Shown: positions 45,336-53,761 of the stretch, piece by piece
Layout: each line of letters opens with the position of its first letter
Numbering within the stretch: the first letter of the stretch is position 1
Origin: Anaerosolibacter carboniphilus
GTDB lineage: Bacteria > Bacillota > Clostridia > Peptostreptococcales > Thermotaleaceae
DNA: 64,000 nucleotides
Direction: 5' to 3'
Assembly (NCBI RefSeq): GCF_014205875.1
Contig: NZ_JACHEN010000013.1
Coordinates: 1-64,000 of the forward strand
The notes under the pieces: model-generated
The model's input: only the letters and a program-made list of their open reading frames with translations
Told to the model about the DNA's origin: nothing
The model's database searches: none
Translations under genes and position numbers: made by a program

Positions 45336-46163
45336 ATGGTAGAAAACCAAGTACATGAAAAGGTAGATGCCAGCGGTTCAGGTTTATTGCTAGCACCAGA
45401 TGTATGGACCATGACACTTTTGATGGTCAATCTCTGCTTCATTGGTAATCCCCATGACCGTTTCAATAAATGGGTCCTAGTTGATGCAGGTATGGTCGAT
45501 TCCATGGAACGTATCCTAGAAGCTTCTGCAGAGCGTTTTGGATCAGCTTCAACGCCCCAGGCTATTATTCTAACCCATGGCCATTTTGACCACGTTGGGG
45601 CCGTAAAAGAACTTGCAGTACATTGGGATGTTCCTGTTTATGCTCATGCATTTGAGTTGCCCTACTTGACAGGTCAATCGGATTATCCACCTCCAGATCC
45701 CAGTGTTGGCGGCGGACTGATGGCACGAATCTCATCCATCTACCCTCGAAAAGCTATAGATTTAGGAAATCGGGTGAAGCCACTGCCTTCTGACGGCACT
45801 ATTCCCTTTATGACTGACTGGCGTTGGATCCATACCCCCGGTCATACACCTGGTCATGTTTCCCTTTTCAGAGATCAGGACGGTGTTTTGATCGCAGGAG
45901 ATGCTTTTACCACCGTAAAACAGGAATCGGCGTGGGCAGTGTTAACCCAGGAAAAAGAGGTTCACGGGCCTCCTGCTTATTTCACCACGGATTGGAAAGA
46001 AGCTTGGCGGTCTGTAGAAAAACTGAGAGCACTCCATCCAAAGATAGTTATTACTGGTCATGGCCAGCCTATGTATGGTAAAAATTTATCAGAACAATTG
46101 GATGCCTTGGCTAAAGATTTTGATGAACTTGCGATCCCTGATCATGGACGCTATGTCCACTAG
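45336..46163 (+). CDS. Metallo-beta-lactamase-fold hydrolase
   Basis: MBL hydrolase (275 aa) with the binuclear metal motif THGHFDHVGAV, His in TPGHTPGHVSLF, Asp in IAGDAF and final His in ITGHGQPM. The substrate (thioester, lactone or phosphodiester) is not determinable. AAAGGAG before ATG; terminator at 46174-46220. Confidence 0.9.
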   Translation: MVENQVHEKVDASGSGLLLAPDVWTMTLLMVNLCFIGNPHDRFNKWVLVDAGMVDSMERILEASAERFGSASTPQAIILTHGHFDHVGAVKELAVHWDVPVYAHAFELPYLTGQSDYPPPDPSVGGGLMARISSIYPRKAIDLGNRVKPLPSDGTIPFMTDWRWIHTPGHTPGHVSLFRDQDGVLIAGDAFTTVKQESAWAVLTQEKEVHGPPAYFTTDWKEAWRSVEKLRALHPKIVITGHGQPMYGKNLSEQLDALAKDFDELAIPDHGRYVH

Positions 46164-46173
46164 ATTAACAAAG

Positions 46174-46220
46174 CATCCTTCTTATACCTAAAACTTCAGC
46201 ATATAGGAAGGATGTTCTTT
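46174..46220 (+). terminator. Terminator after MBL hydrolase gene
   Basis: CATCCTTC and GAAGGATG arms (46174-46181, 46207-46214) followed by TTCTTTT. Confidence 0.7.
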
Positions 46221-46293
46221 TGTGTAATAAATTTTTCTATTCTTTTACTAGTGTTTTGCATATATATTAAAAGAGTAGAAAGGGGATCATTCC

Positions 46294-46722
46294 ATGGGCA
46301 AAATCATTCCTATTCTCTTTGCCATTCTGGCAGGGTTCTTTACAACCATCGAAGCGACCATCAACGTGAAACTGGGGCGGATTGTTTCACCCAAAATCGC
46401 TACACTTCACAACCTAATCACAGGCTTGCTAGTTATTTTAGTCGCAAATCTGCTGAAAGGAACTATCCATGAGTACAAAAAGATTATCCATGTAGAACCT
46501 CTATGGCTCATTGGCGGAATATTTGGCACGCTGATTGTCTATATGGGTATTAAGGCAATTCCAAAACTTGGAGTAGCTAATACCCTTACCATTATTGTCG
46601 CTTCTCAGATTGTTAGTGGTTTGATCGTAGATGCGTTTATTTTAAAACAACAATGTCTCTATCTCTGTAAACTATTCGGAATTCTTTTTCTGCTATTAGG
46701 TACATACCTAATTGTAAAGTAA
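46294..46722 (+). CDS. DMT-superfamily membrane protein (DUF606/YdcZ-like)
   Basis: Four to five helix membrane protein (142 aa): LFAILAGFFTTIEATINVKLG, NLITGLLVILVANLL, LIGGIFGTLIVYMGI, IIVASQIVSGLIVDAF, LLGTYLIVK. DUF606 members are half-size drug/metabolite transporters that must dimerise. AAAGGGGA site precedes the start. Confidence 0.8.
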   Translation: MGKIIPILFAILAGFFTTIEATINVKLGRIVSPKIATLHNLITGLLVILVANLLKGTIHEYKKIIHVEPLWLIGGIFGTLIVYMGIKAIPKLGVANTLTIIVASQIVSGLIVDAFILKQQCLYLCKLFGILFLLLGTYLIVK

Positions 46723-46781
46723 CTCTCTAGCCCTATATAAAGTATGATAAGCATAGCCTTGTCCATCCCTGTAAATCCCTA

Positions 46782-47564
46782 TTATGTTAATGAAACGATC
46801 TGATTTCGCCCCTTTTTCTTGGCTTGGTATAGGGCACTATCCGCCATATGAACAAGGTCTTCCACGGACGTATGTCCACTTGGTAAGACTGTAGCAACCC
46901 CTACAGTAATACTTACAACATTACTGATACTCGAGTATTGATGGATGATTTCTAGCTTTTCTATTTCTCTCCTCATCTCTTCAGCCATCAATAGGGCCCC
47001 AATCGAATCTGTATTGGGCAAGACAGCCATAAATTCGTCTCCCCCATATCTAGCAAGGAGGTCACCAGGTCTTTTTAGGGTTCCTTTTAGTGCATTCGCT
47101 ACCTGTATCAGGCACTGGTCACCCTCTAAATGTCCATAATGATCATTGTATTCTTTGAAATAGTCTATATCAATGATGAGTAGAGACAGATAGGATGCCT
47201 CTCTTCTCTCACGCATCCACTCTATGCTCAAGTACTCATCCAATCTCCTACGATTGGGAACTCCAGTTAAGCCATCATTTTGTGAAAGGCTTAATAGCCT
47301 TTGGTTTTCCAACTCCAAATCATGGAGTTTTTGCTTTAATTCAATATTCTTTAAACGATAGGCTTCCTTTTCTCCTTGGATCTGTGCCATCTGCCATCGA
47401 AGAAGTTCCATCCTCTTCTTATATTTTTCATGGATTCCTCTTATATTGTTGATAAGGTCATTTTTTACTGTATCCATAGAAGAACTATTTATTTTTTCGA
47501 TGCTTTTTACCATCAATTCTATGGATTTTTCCTTAATATCTTCAACTTGAAAGACATCATCCAT
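46782..47564 (-). CDS. Diguanylate cyclase (GGDEF)
   Basis: Cytosolic diguanylate cyclase (260 aa). The active-site loop is RYGGDEF, preceded at the usual five residues by an inhibitory I-site RPGD, so product feedback is expected. The N-terminal 90 residues form a coiled coil (EKINSSSMDTVKNDL, LKQKLHDLELENQRLL) without a recognised sensor. It makes c-di-GMP. ATG 47564 with AGGGGTGG upstream is favoured over 47597. Confidence 0.9.
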   Translation of the reverse strand: MDDVFQVEDIKEKSIELMVKSIEKINSSSMDTVKNDLINNIRGIHEKYKKRMELLRWQMAQIQGEKEAYRLKNIELKQKLHDLELENQRLLSLSQNDGLTGVPNRRRLDEYLSIEWMRERREASYLSLLIIDIDYFKEYNDHYGHLEGDQCLIQVANALKGTLKRPGDLLARYGGDEFMAVLPNTDSIGALLMAEEMRREIEKLEIIHQYSSISNVVSITVGVATVLPSGHTSVEDLVHMADSALYQAKKKGRNQIVSLT

Positions 47565-47671
47565 TCGTGTTCCACCCCTAGTTCCTTTGAATTCCATACA
47601 CCCAGCAGAAACATCTTCTACTTCATTTTCATGCTTGTCTTAAAAAACTTCTATACCCCATATATATGAAA

Positions 47672-47700
47672 AAAAACTGCTGAATATCACAGCAGTTTTT
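47672..47700. terminator. Terminator overlapping MutS-like stop
   Basis: AAAAACTGCTG (47672-47682) pairs with CAGCAGTTTTT (47690-47700), closing the minus-strand MutS-like gene. Confidence 0.75.
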
Positions 47701-49517
47701 TATATATTTTTATTGTCCACATCAATACCCGCCATTTTTATGAGATACATGGCATTTCTAGTGGTAGAGATACCAGACCGCAGCTTATAATCAAAACGAA
47801 GTTCGTTCTCCTCATAATACTCTTTAAAATGAAAATTCTGTACTGCCCCCTGGGTTTCCTGCTCCAGATCTCCAAGCTCTAAATCATGGGTTGATACAAG
47901 TCCCATGGTTTTTCCCTGGATCAACTGCTTGATTAAGGCTTTCGCACCCAAATGCCGATCATGGGAGTTTGTCCCCTTAAAGATTTCATCCAATAAGAAA
48001 AATACAGGTTTCTCTTTCTTCACAGCATCTATGATTTTTCTGATTCGCAGCAACTCAGCATAGAACGAGGAAATGCTTTGTCCTAGATCGTCGTGAACTC
48101 GCATGCAGGTATGAACCTCCATGATAGCGCATTGAAATCCCCTGGCATAAACAGGTGTTCCTGCATAAGCAAGAACAAGGTTCACCCCTGCGCTTCTGAG
48201 AAATGTACTCTTTCCCGACATATTTGAACCCGTGATCAATAGCACACTGGTAGGTCTTTTTATTTTGAAATCATTCCTTATACATTTCTGCGTTAATAAT
48301 GGGTGCCCCATTTCCTGGGCCAAGAGTACTGGTTCTCCGCTTAGTATTTCAGGAAGGGCCCAATCGGGATGATCATACCCTATAATCGATAAGCTTGCAA
48401 GAGCTTCTATTTCTCCAATGCCATTCAACCACTGATCAAAGTATCGACCAGATTCATCTTTCCAGCGTTCTAACTTCCACAGGCTATGATAATCCCATAG
48501 AAATAGTATATTTATCAGAAGAAATACGGCATTATATCGTTGGGAAAAAATTTCTACAACTTGAAAGAATCTTTTGATTTGCTTTGATGGCAGTTCTTTT
48601 CTCTCATTGATCATTTGAGCTTTTACTCTATTTAAATATGGACTTTCAAATTCCTGCTGTTCAATCCATGTAATCATTCCCATGTAAATGCCTATATCGT
48701 TTTTATATCGATAGACCGTACGAAATATCGCTTCCCTTTCCTTTCTTCCTATTTTCAATATCATCAAGTGTATACCAACCGCAGCAATGAAATATCTGTA
48801 AGATATTGCCTGATTGACGAAGCTATGCCATCCAAGCAACATTGTCATCCCAGGCAAAATACACATGAGAATTTGCAACCATTTTTTCCCATATGTTGTA
48901 TTTGATGATTTCAGCCATTGAACCAAAGGTTCTGGATTGAAAATTTCATCAGCGGCCAAGTGAGCCTCAGCAGCAAACCGCTGCCTCCATCGAAGTAGAT
49001 TCGCTAATTCTTTAATAGCTCCTTGACGATCTCGGATTTTCTCCAGTTCTTTAGATGGATTGGCCAAGAATTCCGCTAGCTTTTTTCTCCCTAAAACAGT
49101 TAAGGCTGTGTTGATCCATTGAAATAAGGATCCATCCCCAAACACGTCCAAGTCTTCTGCATAGGGATGCGCTTCATTCCGAAAATCTTGCCCTTTATCG
49201 GCGAAGGCATGCCATTTACCAGTTATTCGAAGAATCGCTTCCTCATTCATCTTCCAAAGAACCTCTGAATATCTACTTTTTCTCTTCATCTTTTTATGAC
49301 AAATTACCAAAGGGACAAACAAACATAGAGTAACTACCAATCCTAAAACAGCCATGGAATTCTTACCCATGCTAAAAAGAATCACGCCAATGATAATACC
49401 CACCAAGGAAACTATTAGCCTAATCTTACTGATTTTATTTGCTGCTTGATGTTGTCTTTTATGTAACCATCCATAATGTTTCTGTTTTCTTCTATAAGCA
49501 ATTTCAGGATTTTTCAA
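47700..49517 (-). CDS. Membrane-associated MutS-family ATPase
   Basis: MutS domain V ATPase (605 aa) without the mismatch-binding N-terminal domains. Two membrane helices lie near the N-terminus (IRLIVSLVGIIIGVILF, VLGLVVTLCLFVPLVI) and another in the middle (LMCILPGMTMLLGW). ATPase: Walker A ITGSNMSGKSTFLR, then FYAELLRIRKI, Walker B FFLLDEIFKGTNS, switch STHDLEL. Similar proteins are common in Firmicutes, function unknown. TTG 49517 is used because AAGGAGG lies 9 nt upstream; the frame opens at GTG 49547. Confidence 0.85.
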   Translation of the reverse strand: MKNPEIAYRRKQKHYGWLHKRQHQAANKISKIRLIVSLVGIIIGVILFSMGKNSMAVLGLVVTLCLFVPLVICHKKMKRKSRYSEVLWKMNEEAILRITGKWHAFADKGQDFRNEAHPYAEDLDVFGDGSLFQWINTALTVLGRKKLAEFLANPSKELEKIRDRQGAIKELANLLRWRQRFAAEAHLAADEIFNPEPLVQWLKSSNTTYGKKWLQILMCILPGMTMLLGWHSFVNQAISYRYFIAAVGIHLMILKIGRKEREAIFRTVYRYKNDIGIYMGMITWIEQQEFESPYLNRVKAQMINERKELPSKQIKRFFQVVEIFSQRYNAVFLLINILFLWDYHSLWKLERWKDESGRYFDQWLNGIGEIEALASLSIIGYDHPDWALPEILSGEPVLLAQEMGHPLLTQKCIRNDFKIKRPTSVLLITGSNMSGKSTFLRSAGVNLVLAYAGTPVYARGFQCAIMEVHTCMRVHDDLGQSISSFYAELLRIRKIIDAVKKEKPVFFLLDEIFKGTNSHDRHLGAKALIKQLIQGKTMGLVSTHDLELGDLEQETQGAVQNFHFKEYYEENELRFDYKLRSGISTTRNAMYLIKMAGIDVDNKNI

Positions 49518-49608
49518 TCTGGCAAACCTCCTTTGGCTGCTTTTCACTCTTTACATTCTTCTATTATAACACTTATTTAGAAATTCAATGAATAGTAAAA
49601 ATAAAATA

Positions 49609-49627
49609 GGAGCAGTTAGCCTGCTCC
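49609..49627 (-). terminator. Terminator for the coiled-coil protein gene
   Basis: GGAGCAG-TTAGC-CTGCTCC stem; on the minus strand it is followed by TATTTTATTTTT. Confidence 0.65.
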
Positions 49628-49687
49628 GTACATGTCGAGTAATTCAATGAATATGGATTTTTGAAATGATGGCTTATTTTGAAATCA

Positions 49688-50011
49688 CTATATACTTGCC
49701 CATTCCCTTTTCAAATGATCAAGTTTACCATGGATTTCTTCCAAAGCCTCTTCCATTAGGATTTTCTCACGCTCCAATTCCACAACAAGCCTTGTATTCC
49801 TATCTTTCATGGCGTCAAATGCTGCCTTTAACGCTTCAATATCTTCCTTGTATATCTCTCCAGCCTGTTCAAATATTTTAATCTTACCTTCATATTGAAG
49901 TTCTTCTCTTTTGATCTTTCGTAGAACATACTCCTTAAATAAAATATTCTCTCGAATCTTTTGTTCCCATTTTTTTAATGCTTCTATCTGTGATTGAATA
50001 ACAGCCCCCAC
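49688..50011 (-). CDS. Coiled-coil hypothetical protein (107 aa)
   Basis: Entirely charged heptad-type helix (KIREEN-like, LKREWASI end), unknown family. The frame opens at GTG 50011 beside an AAGGGTGGGG stretch, but no ATG follows nearby, so the start is uncertain. Closed by a terminator at 49609-49627. Confidence 0.5.
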   Translation of the reverse strand: MGAVIQSQIEALKKWEQKIRENILFKEYVLRKIKREELQYEGKIKIFEQAGEIYKEDIEALKAAFDAMKDRNTRLVVELEREKILMEEALEEIHGKLDHLKREWASI

Positions 50012-50228
50012 CCTTCAAGCCTTCTTTTCATAACTCTATTAATTCGTCAGCAGCCTTTCGTTTCCTCTATTTCTGCCCTTTGTAGTTATTGTTAACATAG
50101 GAAATTTTTTCACTCGCCAACCTATGGCAGCTGTCTCTTCAAATTGCACAGTTAACCTTTTACGTGACATTTATTAGGGAATCGGTTAAAATATTTTTGA
50201 AATCTAAATTTACGGAGGACTAATCTTT

Positions 50229-50981
50229 ATGGATCTTAAAATCATTTATTTATGTTTTTTTGGATTTTTAGCCCAATTTATCGACTCTATTGCTGGTGGC
50301 GGTGGGCTAATCAGTATTCCTGCACTCTTTGCCTTTGGTATACCTCCTCATTTTGCTTTAGGTACCAATAAATTTGGCGCCATGTTTGGAACCGTCTCCA
50401 GTTCTATCGGCTTTATACAATCTAAAAAGATACATATCCCCATGCTAAAGTATATGATTCCATGCACGATTGTCGGTGCTGCATTGGGTGTAAACACAGT
50501 ACTTATGATTGACCAAAAAATATTAAGCGGTATCATTTTAGTCCTGCTTGCCGTCGTCTGCCTCTACACAGTGCTAAAAAAGGATTTGGGCAGTACCGAT
50601 GAATTTTCTGGAATGACTCGCAAAAACATATTGATTGGATGTTCCATTGCTTTTATACTGGGATTTTATGATGGTTTTTTTGGTCCTGGAACAGGATCTT
50701 TCCTTATTTTCTCATTTATCACCTTTTTGGGTTTTGATTTCCTGGTAAGCTGTGGCAATGGCAAGGTGTTAAACGCTTTCAGCGGAATTTCGTCCTTTAT
50801 CGTATTTGCCCTTCATGGAAAGGTCATCTATGCAATAGGTATTCCATTGGCCATATCCATGATTCTTGGTGCTCTGGTAGGTACAAAACTAGCCATCAAA
50901 AACGGTGCTAAGCTCATCAAACCCATCTTTTTAATTGTTTCCTTGGGCTTTATCATCAAATTATCTTTAGAATTCATCTAG
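50229..50981 (+). CDS. TauE/SafE (TSUP) family membrane permease
   Basis: Eight-helix anion permease (250 aa) with the family N-terminal AGGGGLISIPALFAFGIPPHFALGTNKF and internal repeat FYDGFFGPGTGSFLIF. Members export or import sulfite, sulfonates or other sulfur compounds. A promoter (GTGACA, 17 bp, TAAAAT) lies just upstream, and the terminator at 51001-51034 follows. Confidence 0.9.
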   Translation: MDLKIIYLCFFGFLAQFIDSIAGGGGLISIPALFAFGIPPHFALGTNKFGAMFGTVSSSIGFIQSKKIHIPMLKYMIPCTIVGAALGVNTVLMIDQKILSGIILVLLAVVCLYTVLKKDLGSTDEFSGMTRKNILIGCSIAFILGFYDGFFGPGTGSFLIFSFITFLGFDFLVSCGNGKVLNAFSGISSFIVFALHGKVIYAIGIPLAISMILGALVGTKLAIKNGAKLIKPIFLIVSLGFIIKLSLEFI

Positions 50982-51000
50982 TTAAAACATCCTATTCTAA

Positions 51001-51034
51001 AAAGACGGTAGATCGAAATCTACCGCCTTTTTTA
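51001..51034 (+). terminator. Terminator of TauE-like gene
   Basis: CGGTAGAT (51006-51013) pairs with ATCTACCG (51018-51025), with outer AAAG/CTTT pairing and six Ts. Confidence 0.75.
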
Positions 51035-51071
51035 TAGTATAAGAAAGTATACTTTCTTATACTATAAAAAA
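51028..51071. repeat. 44-bp perfect palindrome
   Basis: Centred between 51049 and 51050 on GTATAC, it includes the T run of the preceding terminator and abuts repeat copy C. A similar 19-bp stem with GCAT loop abuts copy A (about 16527-16567). Confidence 0.75.
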
Positions 51072-51195
51072 ACAGGGGTGCAGGGGAAGTATTCCCATGC
51101 CGCAGTCAGAGGGGTCCTCAGGAAGCTGCTTTGCAGCCGTCGAAGGGGAACTAAGTTCCCCTAGCGAAGCACACGTGGTGTGCCTTTTTTATTGC
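51072..51195. repeat. Dispersed hairpin-rich repeat, copy C (inverted)
   Basis: Reverse-complement of the copy A pattern: ends AATAAAAAAGGCACAC-CACG-TGTGC, GGGGAAC/GTTCCCC and the GACGGCTGC/GCAGC stem. Its outer AATAAA overlaps the stop codon of the CotF-like gene. Confidence 0.7.
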
Positions 51196-51659
51196 AGCTT
51201 ATATGCTCCTTTGCTTTTTATGTAGTTGAAAAGTCCTTCTCCATGCTCTTGTTCTTCTTTCTGTATATGATTCAACACTTGTCTCACATTCTTGTCTGCA
51301 CACTCAAATATAGTAGTATCGTAGGTGGAAGAAACATATTTTTCTGTGGTCAAGGCATCCTTACACAGAGCAATGTCATTTTCATTATAAGCTGTATTTC
51401 CTGTAAAGCTCTGTTGATTCTGTTGTTGCTTCTTTTGCTGTCCACCTTGCTGTGAAGATGTATTGGGCACTTGTCCCGCCAAAATTTGAGTCACCGTGCT
51501 CAAATGCTCCTGCTCTACACTGGCATAATACGTAAACAGTTGCTTCAGTTGTACATCTTGCGCTTCATTGGCATACTTCAGATATTTTTTGATGCACAAT
51601 TCCTCATGATTCTTCTGATCCTCCAACAGCATTCTTTCTTTTTGTGTTAGTTGTAACAT
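51189..51659 (-). CDS. CotF-family spore coat protein
   Basis: Ferritin-like helical spore coat protein (156 aa). N-terminal LTQKERMLLEDQKNHEELCIKKYLKYANEA is the CotF pattern; a Gln-rich linker (QQGGQQKKQQQNQQ) splits the two helical halves; the C-terminal part has DALTTEKYVSSTYDTTIFE and HIQKEEQEHGEGLFNYIKSKG. ATG 51659 with GGAGGTGG upstream. Confidence 0.85.
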   Translation of the reverse strand: MLQLTQKERMLLEDQKNHEELCIKKYLKYANEAQDVQLKQLFTYYASVEQEHLSTVTQILAGQVPNTSSQQGGQQKKQQQNQQSFTGNTAYNENDIALCKDALTTEKYVSSTYDTTIFECADKNVRQVLNHIQKEEQEHGEGLFNYIKSKGAYKLQ

Positions 51660-51747
51660 TCTACATACCACCTCCTGTAGATATTTTCTTCATTCCTACA
51701 GAAGATATGCAAAATACTATATTACGCTACATCTAAGGAAAGCATTT

Positions 51748-52368
51748 TTAAAATTTAAGATGGAACCATGCCAAGCCAATAAAAACAGCAATACCAAGAC
51801 AAATATCCATTATTCCTCGATATCTTTTTCTCTGCTCTTCTTTTTCATATATTGCATTTTTTATGTCCTCCATGATCAATTCAAAATCTAAAAGCCTGCG
51901 ATATTTGTTAATTTCGATCGTCCATTTATTTGGATCAAAGTTTCCCGCAGAAAGTTTTACCGTCACATCTTGCTCTTTTACTTGAAATTTAAGATCTTCC
52001 CCACTTTCTTGCTCCAACACCATACGATATCTTAGGAATACATCCTTTAACACTTGAACGATTCTCCCTTTTGAAATATCATAAACAATCATTGATTTTT
52101 TCCTCAGATTAAAATAAGTACCTCCTACAATGATCAAAAGAGGAATCGAATACAATAAGACAAAGGCAGCACTATATTCTATGTCTTGAAAAATGGAAAA
52201 ATCCATTTTTTTAATTTCGAATAAAGCCGTTATGATGGCATATACAACTGTCATCTGATTGGATTCCTGAAAAAAAATACAGCCATTTAACTTTCTCATT
52301 CCCCTGTATAAAAAATGAAATACAAGAAACATCACCAACAGATTTGCCCATAATAACTCCTTATTCAA
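51748..52368 (-). CDS. Hypothetical membrane protein
   Basis: Protein of 206 aa with N-terminal helices (LLWANLLVMFLVFHFLY; VVYAIITALFEI; AAFVLLYSIPLLIIVGG) and one near the C-terminus (IMDICLGIAVFIGLAWFH). The middle (FRYRMVLEQESGEDLKF) is soluble. Starts at TTG 52368, GGGGGA 7 nt upstream; 17 bp after the rtcB stop. Family not recognised. Confidence 0.6.
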   Translation of the reverse strand: MNKELLWANLLVMFLVFHFLYRGMRKLNGCIFFQESNQMTVVYAIITALFEIKKMDFSIFQDIEYSAAFVLLYSIPLLIIVGGTYFNLRKKSMIVYDISKGRIVQVLKDVFLRYRMVLEQESGEDLKFQVKEQDVTVKLSAGNFDPNKWTIEINKYRRLLDFELIMEDIKNAIYEKEEQRKRYRGIMDICLGIAVFIGLAWFHLKF

Positions 52369-52385
52369 AAGAAATCCCCCTTCAA

Positions 52386-53615
52386 CTACCCTTTAATGAC
52401 ACAAATGGTTTTTAACTTCTTTATGGGCCTCACAATATCCAGTTCCTGAGAGATAACAAAATCAATATCCTTATAGGCTTTCCTGCTTTCCTCAGACACA
52501 TCTTTCTTATTGTTTTTCCCTAAAATCACATGATTTTTCATTAAGTCCAATAATGTATCCTCCACTGAATACCTTTCTTTTGCCTTATTGCGCGACAATA
52601 CTCTTCCAGCACCATGGGAACATGAATCAAAGGATTCGGCGTTGCCAAGACCTTCTACAATGTAAGAGTAGGACCCCATGGCGCCCGGTATAATGCCTAG
52701 CATTCCTTTGGACACACAAATCGCCCCTTTTCGATGTACCCATACTTCTTTTCCATAATGCCTTTCTTTTGCTGCATAATTATGATGGGCATTTACCTCA
52801 TTTAGAAACTGTATATGGGGAAGCTTCTTTTTCATTTCCATCTTTATGATGTCCATCATTCGTTTTCTATTGTACATTGCAAAGGTCAAGGCCATGTTCA
52901 TCCACTGAATGTAATCTTGTCCGGTCTCATCCTTTACAGATAGATATGCCAAATCGTAAGATGCAGGCACATTACTGCGCTCCTGCTTATTCATATTCTT
53001 TGCCAAATGGTCAAAGTAATCAGCAATCTGACTCCCCATATTTCTACTTCCACTGTGCACCATAATCCCTAACAGCTCGTTTTCATCTTCTTGAATTTCA
53101 ATAAAATGATTCCCAGAGCCCAAAGTTCCAATCTGCTGGAAAGCATTGGGAAAACATCGTTTCCATAACTCAGGATGCTTGTTCTTCTGGTTATTCGCAA
53201 ATTCGCTGCCTTCACGAACCATCTCATGAAAATTTAAAAATTCTTCTGACTCCTGTAACTTGCTATGCTTCTCAAATCCCGTTGGAATATTTCTCATGAT
53301 TTGCCCTACCAGATGCTTATATTCATTTTCACTGAGCTCAGATTTACGAATATTGGTATCCATATAGGCCATCCCGCAACCAATGTCTTTGCCAACAGCA
53401 TTTGGAATGATTGTATCTATGGCAGCGATGACACCCCCTATAGGCATACCAAACCCTTGATGAGTATCCGGCATGAGCACCACCCATTGATGCAGAAATG
53501 GCAAATTCGAAAGATTGATGGCCTGCTCTATACAACCCTCATCTAATTGAGATATATTTTCTAACCATATTTTAACTGGGAATTTCTGTTTCTCTTGATC
53601 GTATAGAATAAACAT
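52386..53615 (-). CDS. rtcB: RtcB-type RNA ligase
   Basis: GTP- and Mn-dependent 3'-phosphate RNA ligase (409 aa). Motifs: MPDTHQGFGMPIGGV, VGKDIGCGMAY (metal Cys), HSGSRNMG, a NEVNAHHNYA segment and the guanylylated His in SHGAGRVLSR. It rejoins broken RNA ends with 2',3'-cyclic or 3'-phosphate. No archease gene is adjacent. AAAGGAG precedes ATG. Confidence 0.93.
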   Translation of the reverse strand: MFILYDQEKQKFPVKIWLENISQLDEGCIEQAINLSNLPFLHQWVVLMPDTHQGFGMPIGGVIAAIDTIIPNAVGKDIGCGMAYMDTNIRKSELSENEYKHLVGQIMRNIPTGFEKHSKLQESEEFLNFHEMVREGSEFANNQKNKHPELWKRCFPNAFQQIGTLGSGNHFIEIQEDENELLGIMVHSGSRNMGSQIADYFDHLAKNMNKQERSNVPASYDLAYLSVKDETGQDYIQWMNMALTFAMYNRKRMMDIIKMEMKKKLPHIQFLNEVNAHHNYAAKERHYGKEVWVHRKGAICVSKGMLGIIPGAMGSYSYIVEGLGNAESFDSCSHGAGRVLSRNKAKERYSVEDTLLDLMKNHVILGKNNKKDVSEESRKAYKDIDFVISQELDIVRPIKKLKTICVIKG

Positions 53616-53717
53616 CTTTTCTCCTTTTTACATTGTAGAAATTTTTATATCCACTTCTATTATAGCGAATGCCTTCTGTGGTTTACTACCCTTATTTTGT
53701 AATTTCTTTCCATACAA

Positions 53718-53761
53718 TAAAAAAAGCGCCTAAGGGCGCTTTCGCTAGGGAACCCTAGGTT
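53718..53761. repeat. Repeat copy D, left half (interrupted by IS)
   Basis: AATAAAAAAAGCGCC-TAA-GGGCGCTTTCGCTAGGG is the left module of the dispersed repeat, ending in the duplicated AACCCTAGGTT. The right half is at 55147-55241. Confidence 0.75.
53751..53761. repeat. IS target-site duplication, left
   Basis: AACCCTAGGTT, repeated at 55147-55157 on the other side of the IS; 11 bp, the size produced by IS4-family elements. Confidence 0.8.
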
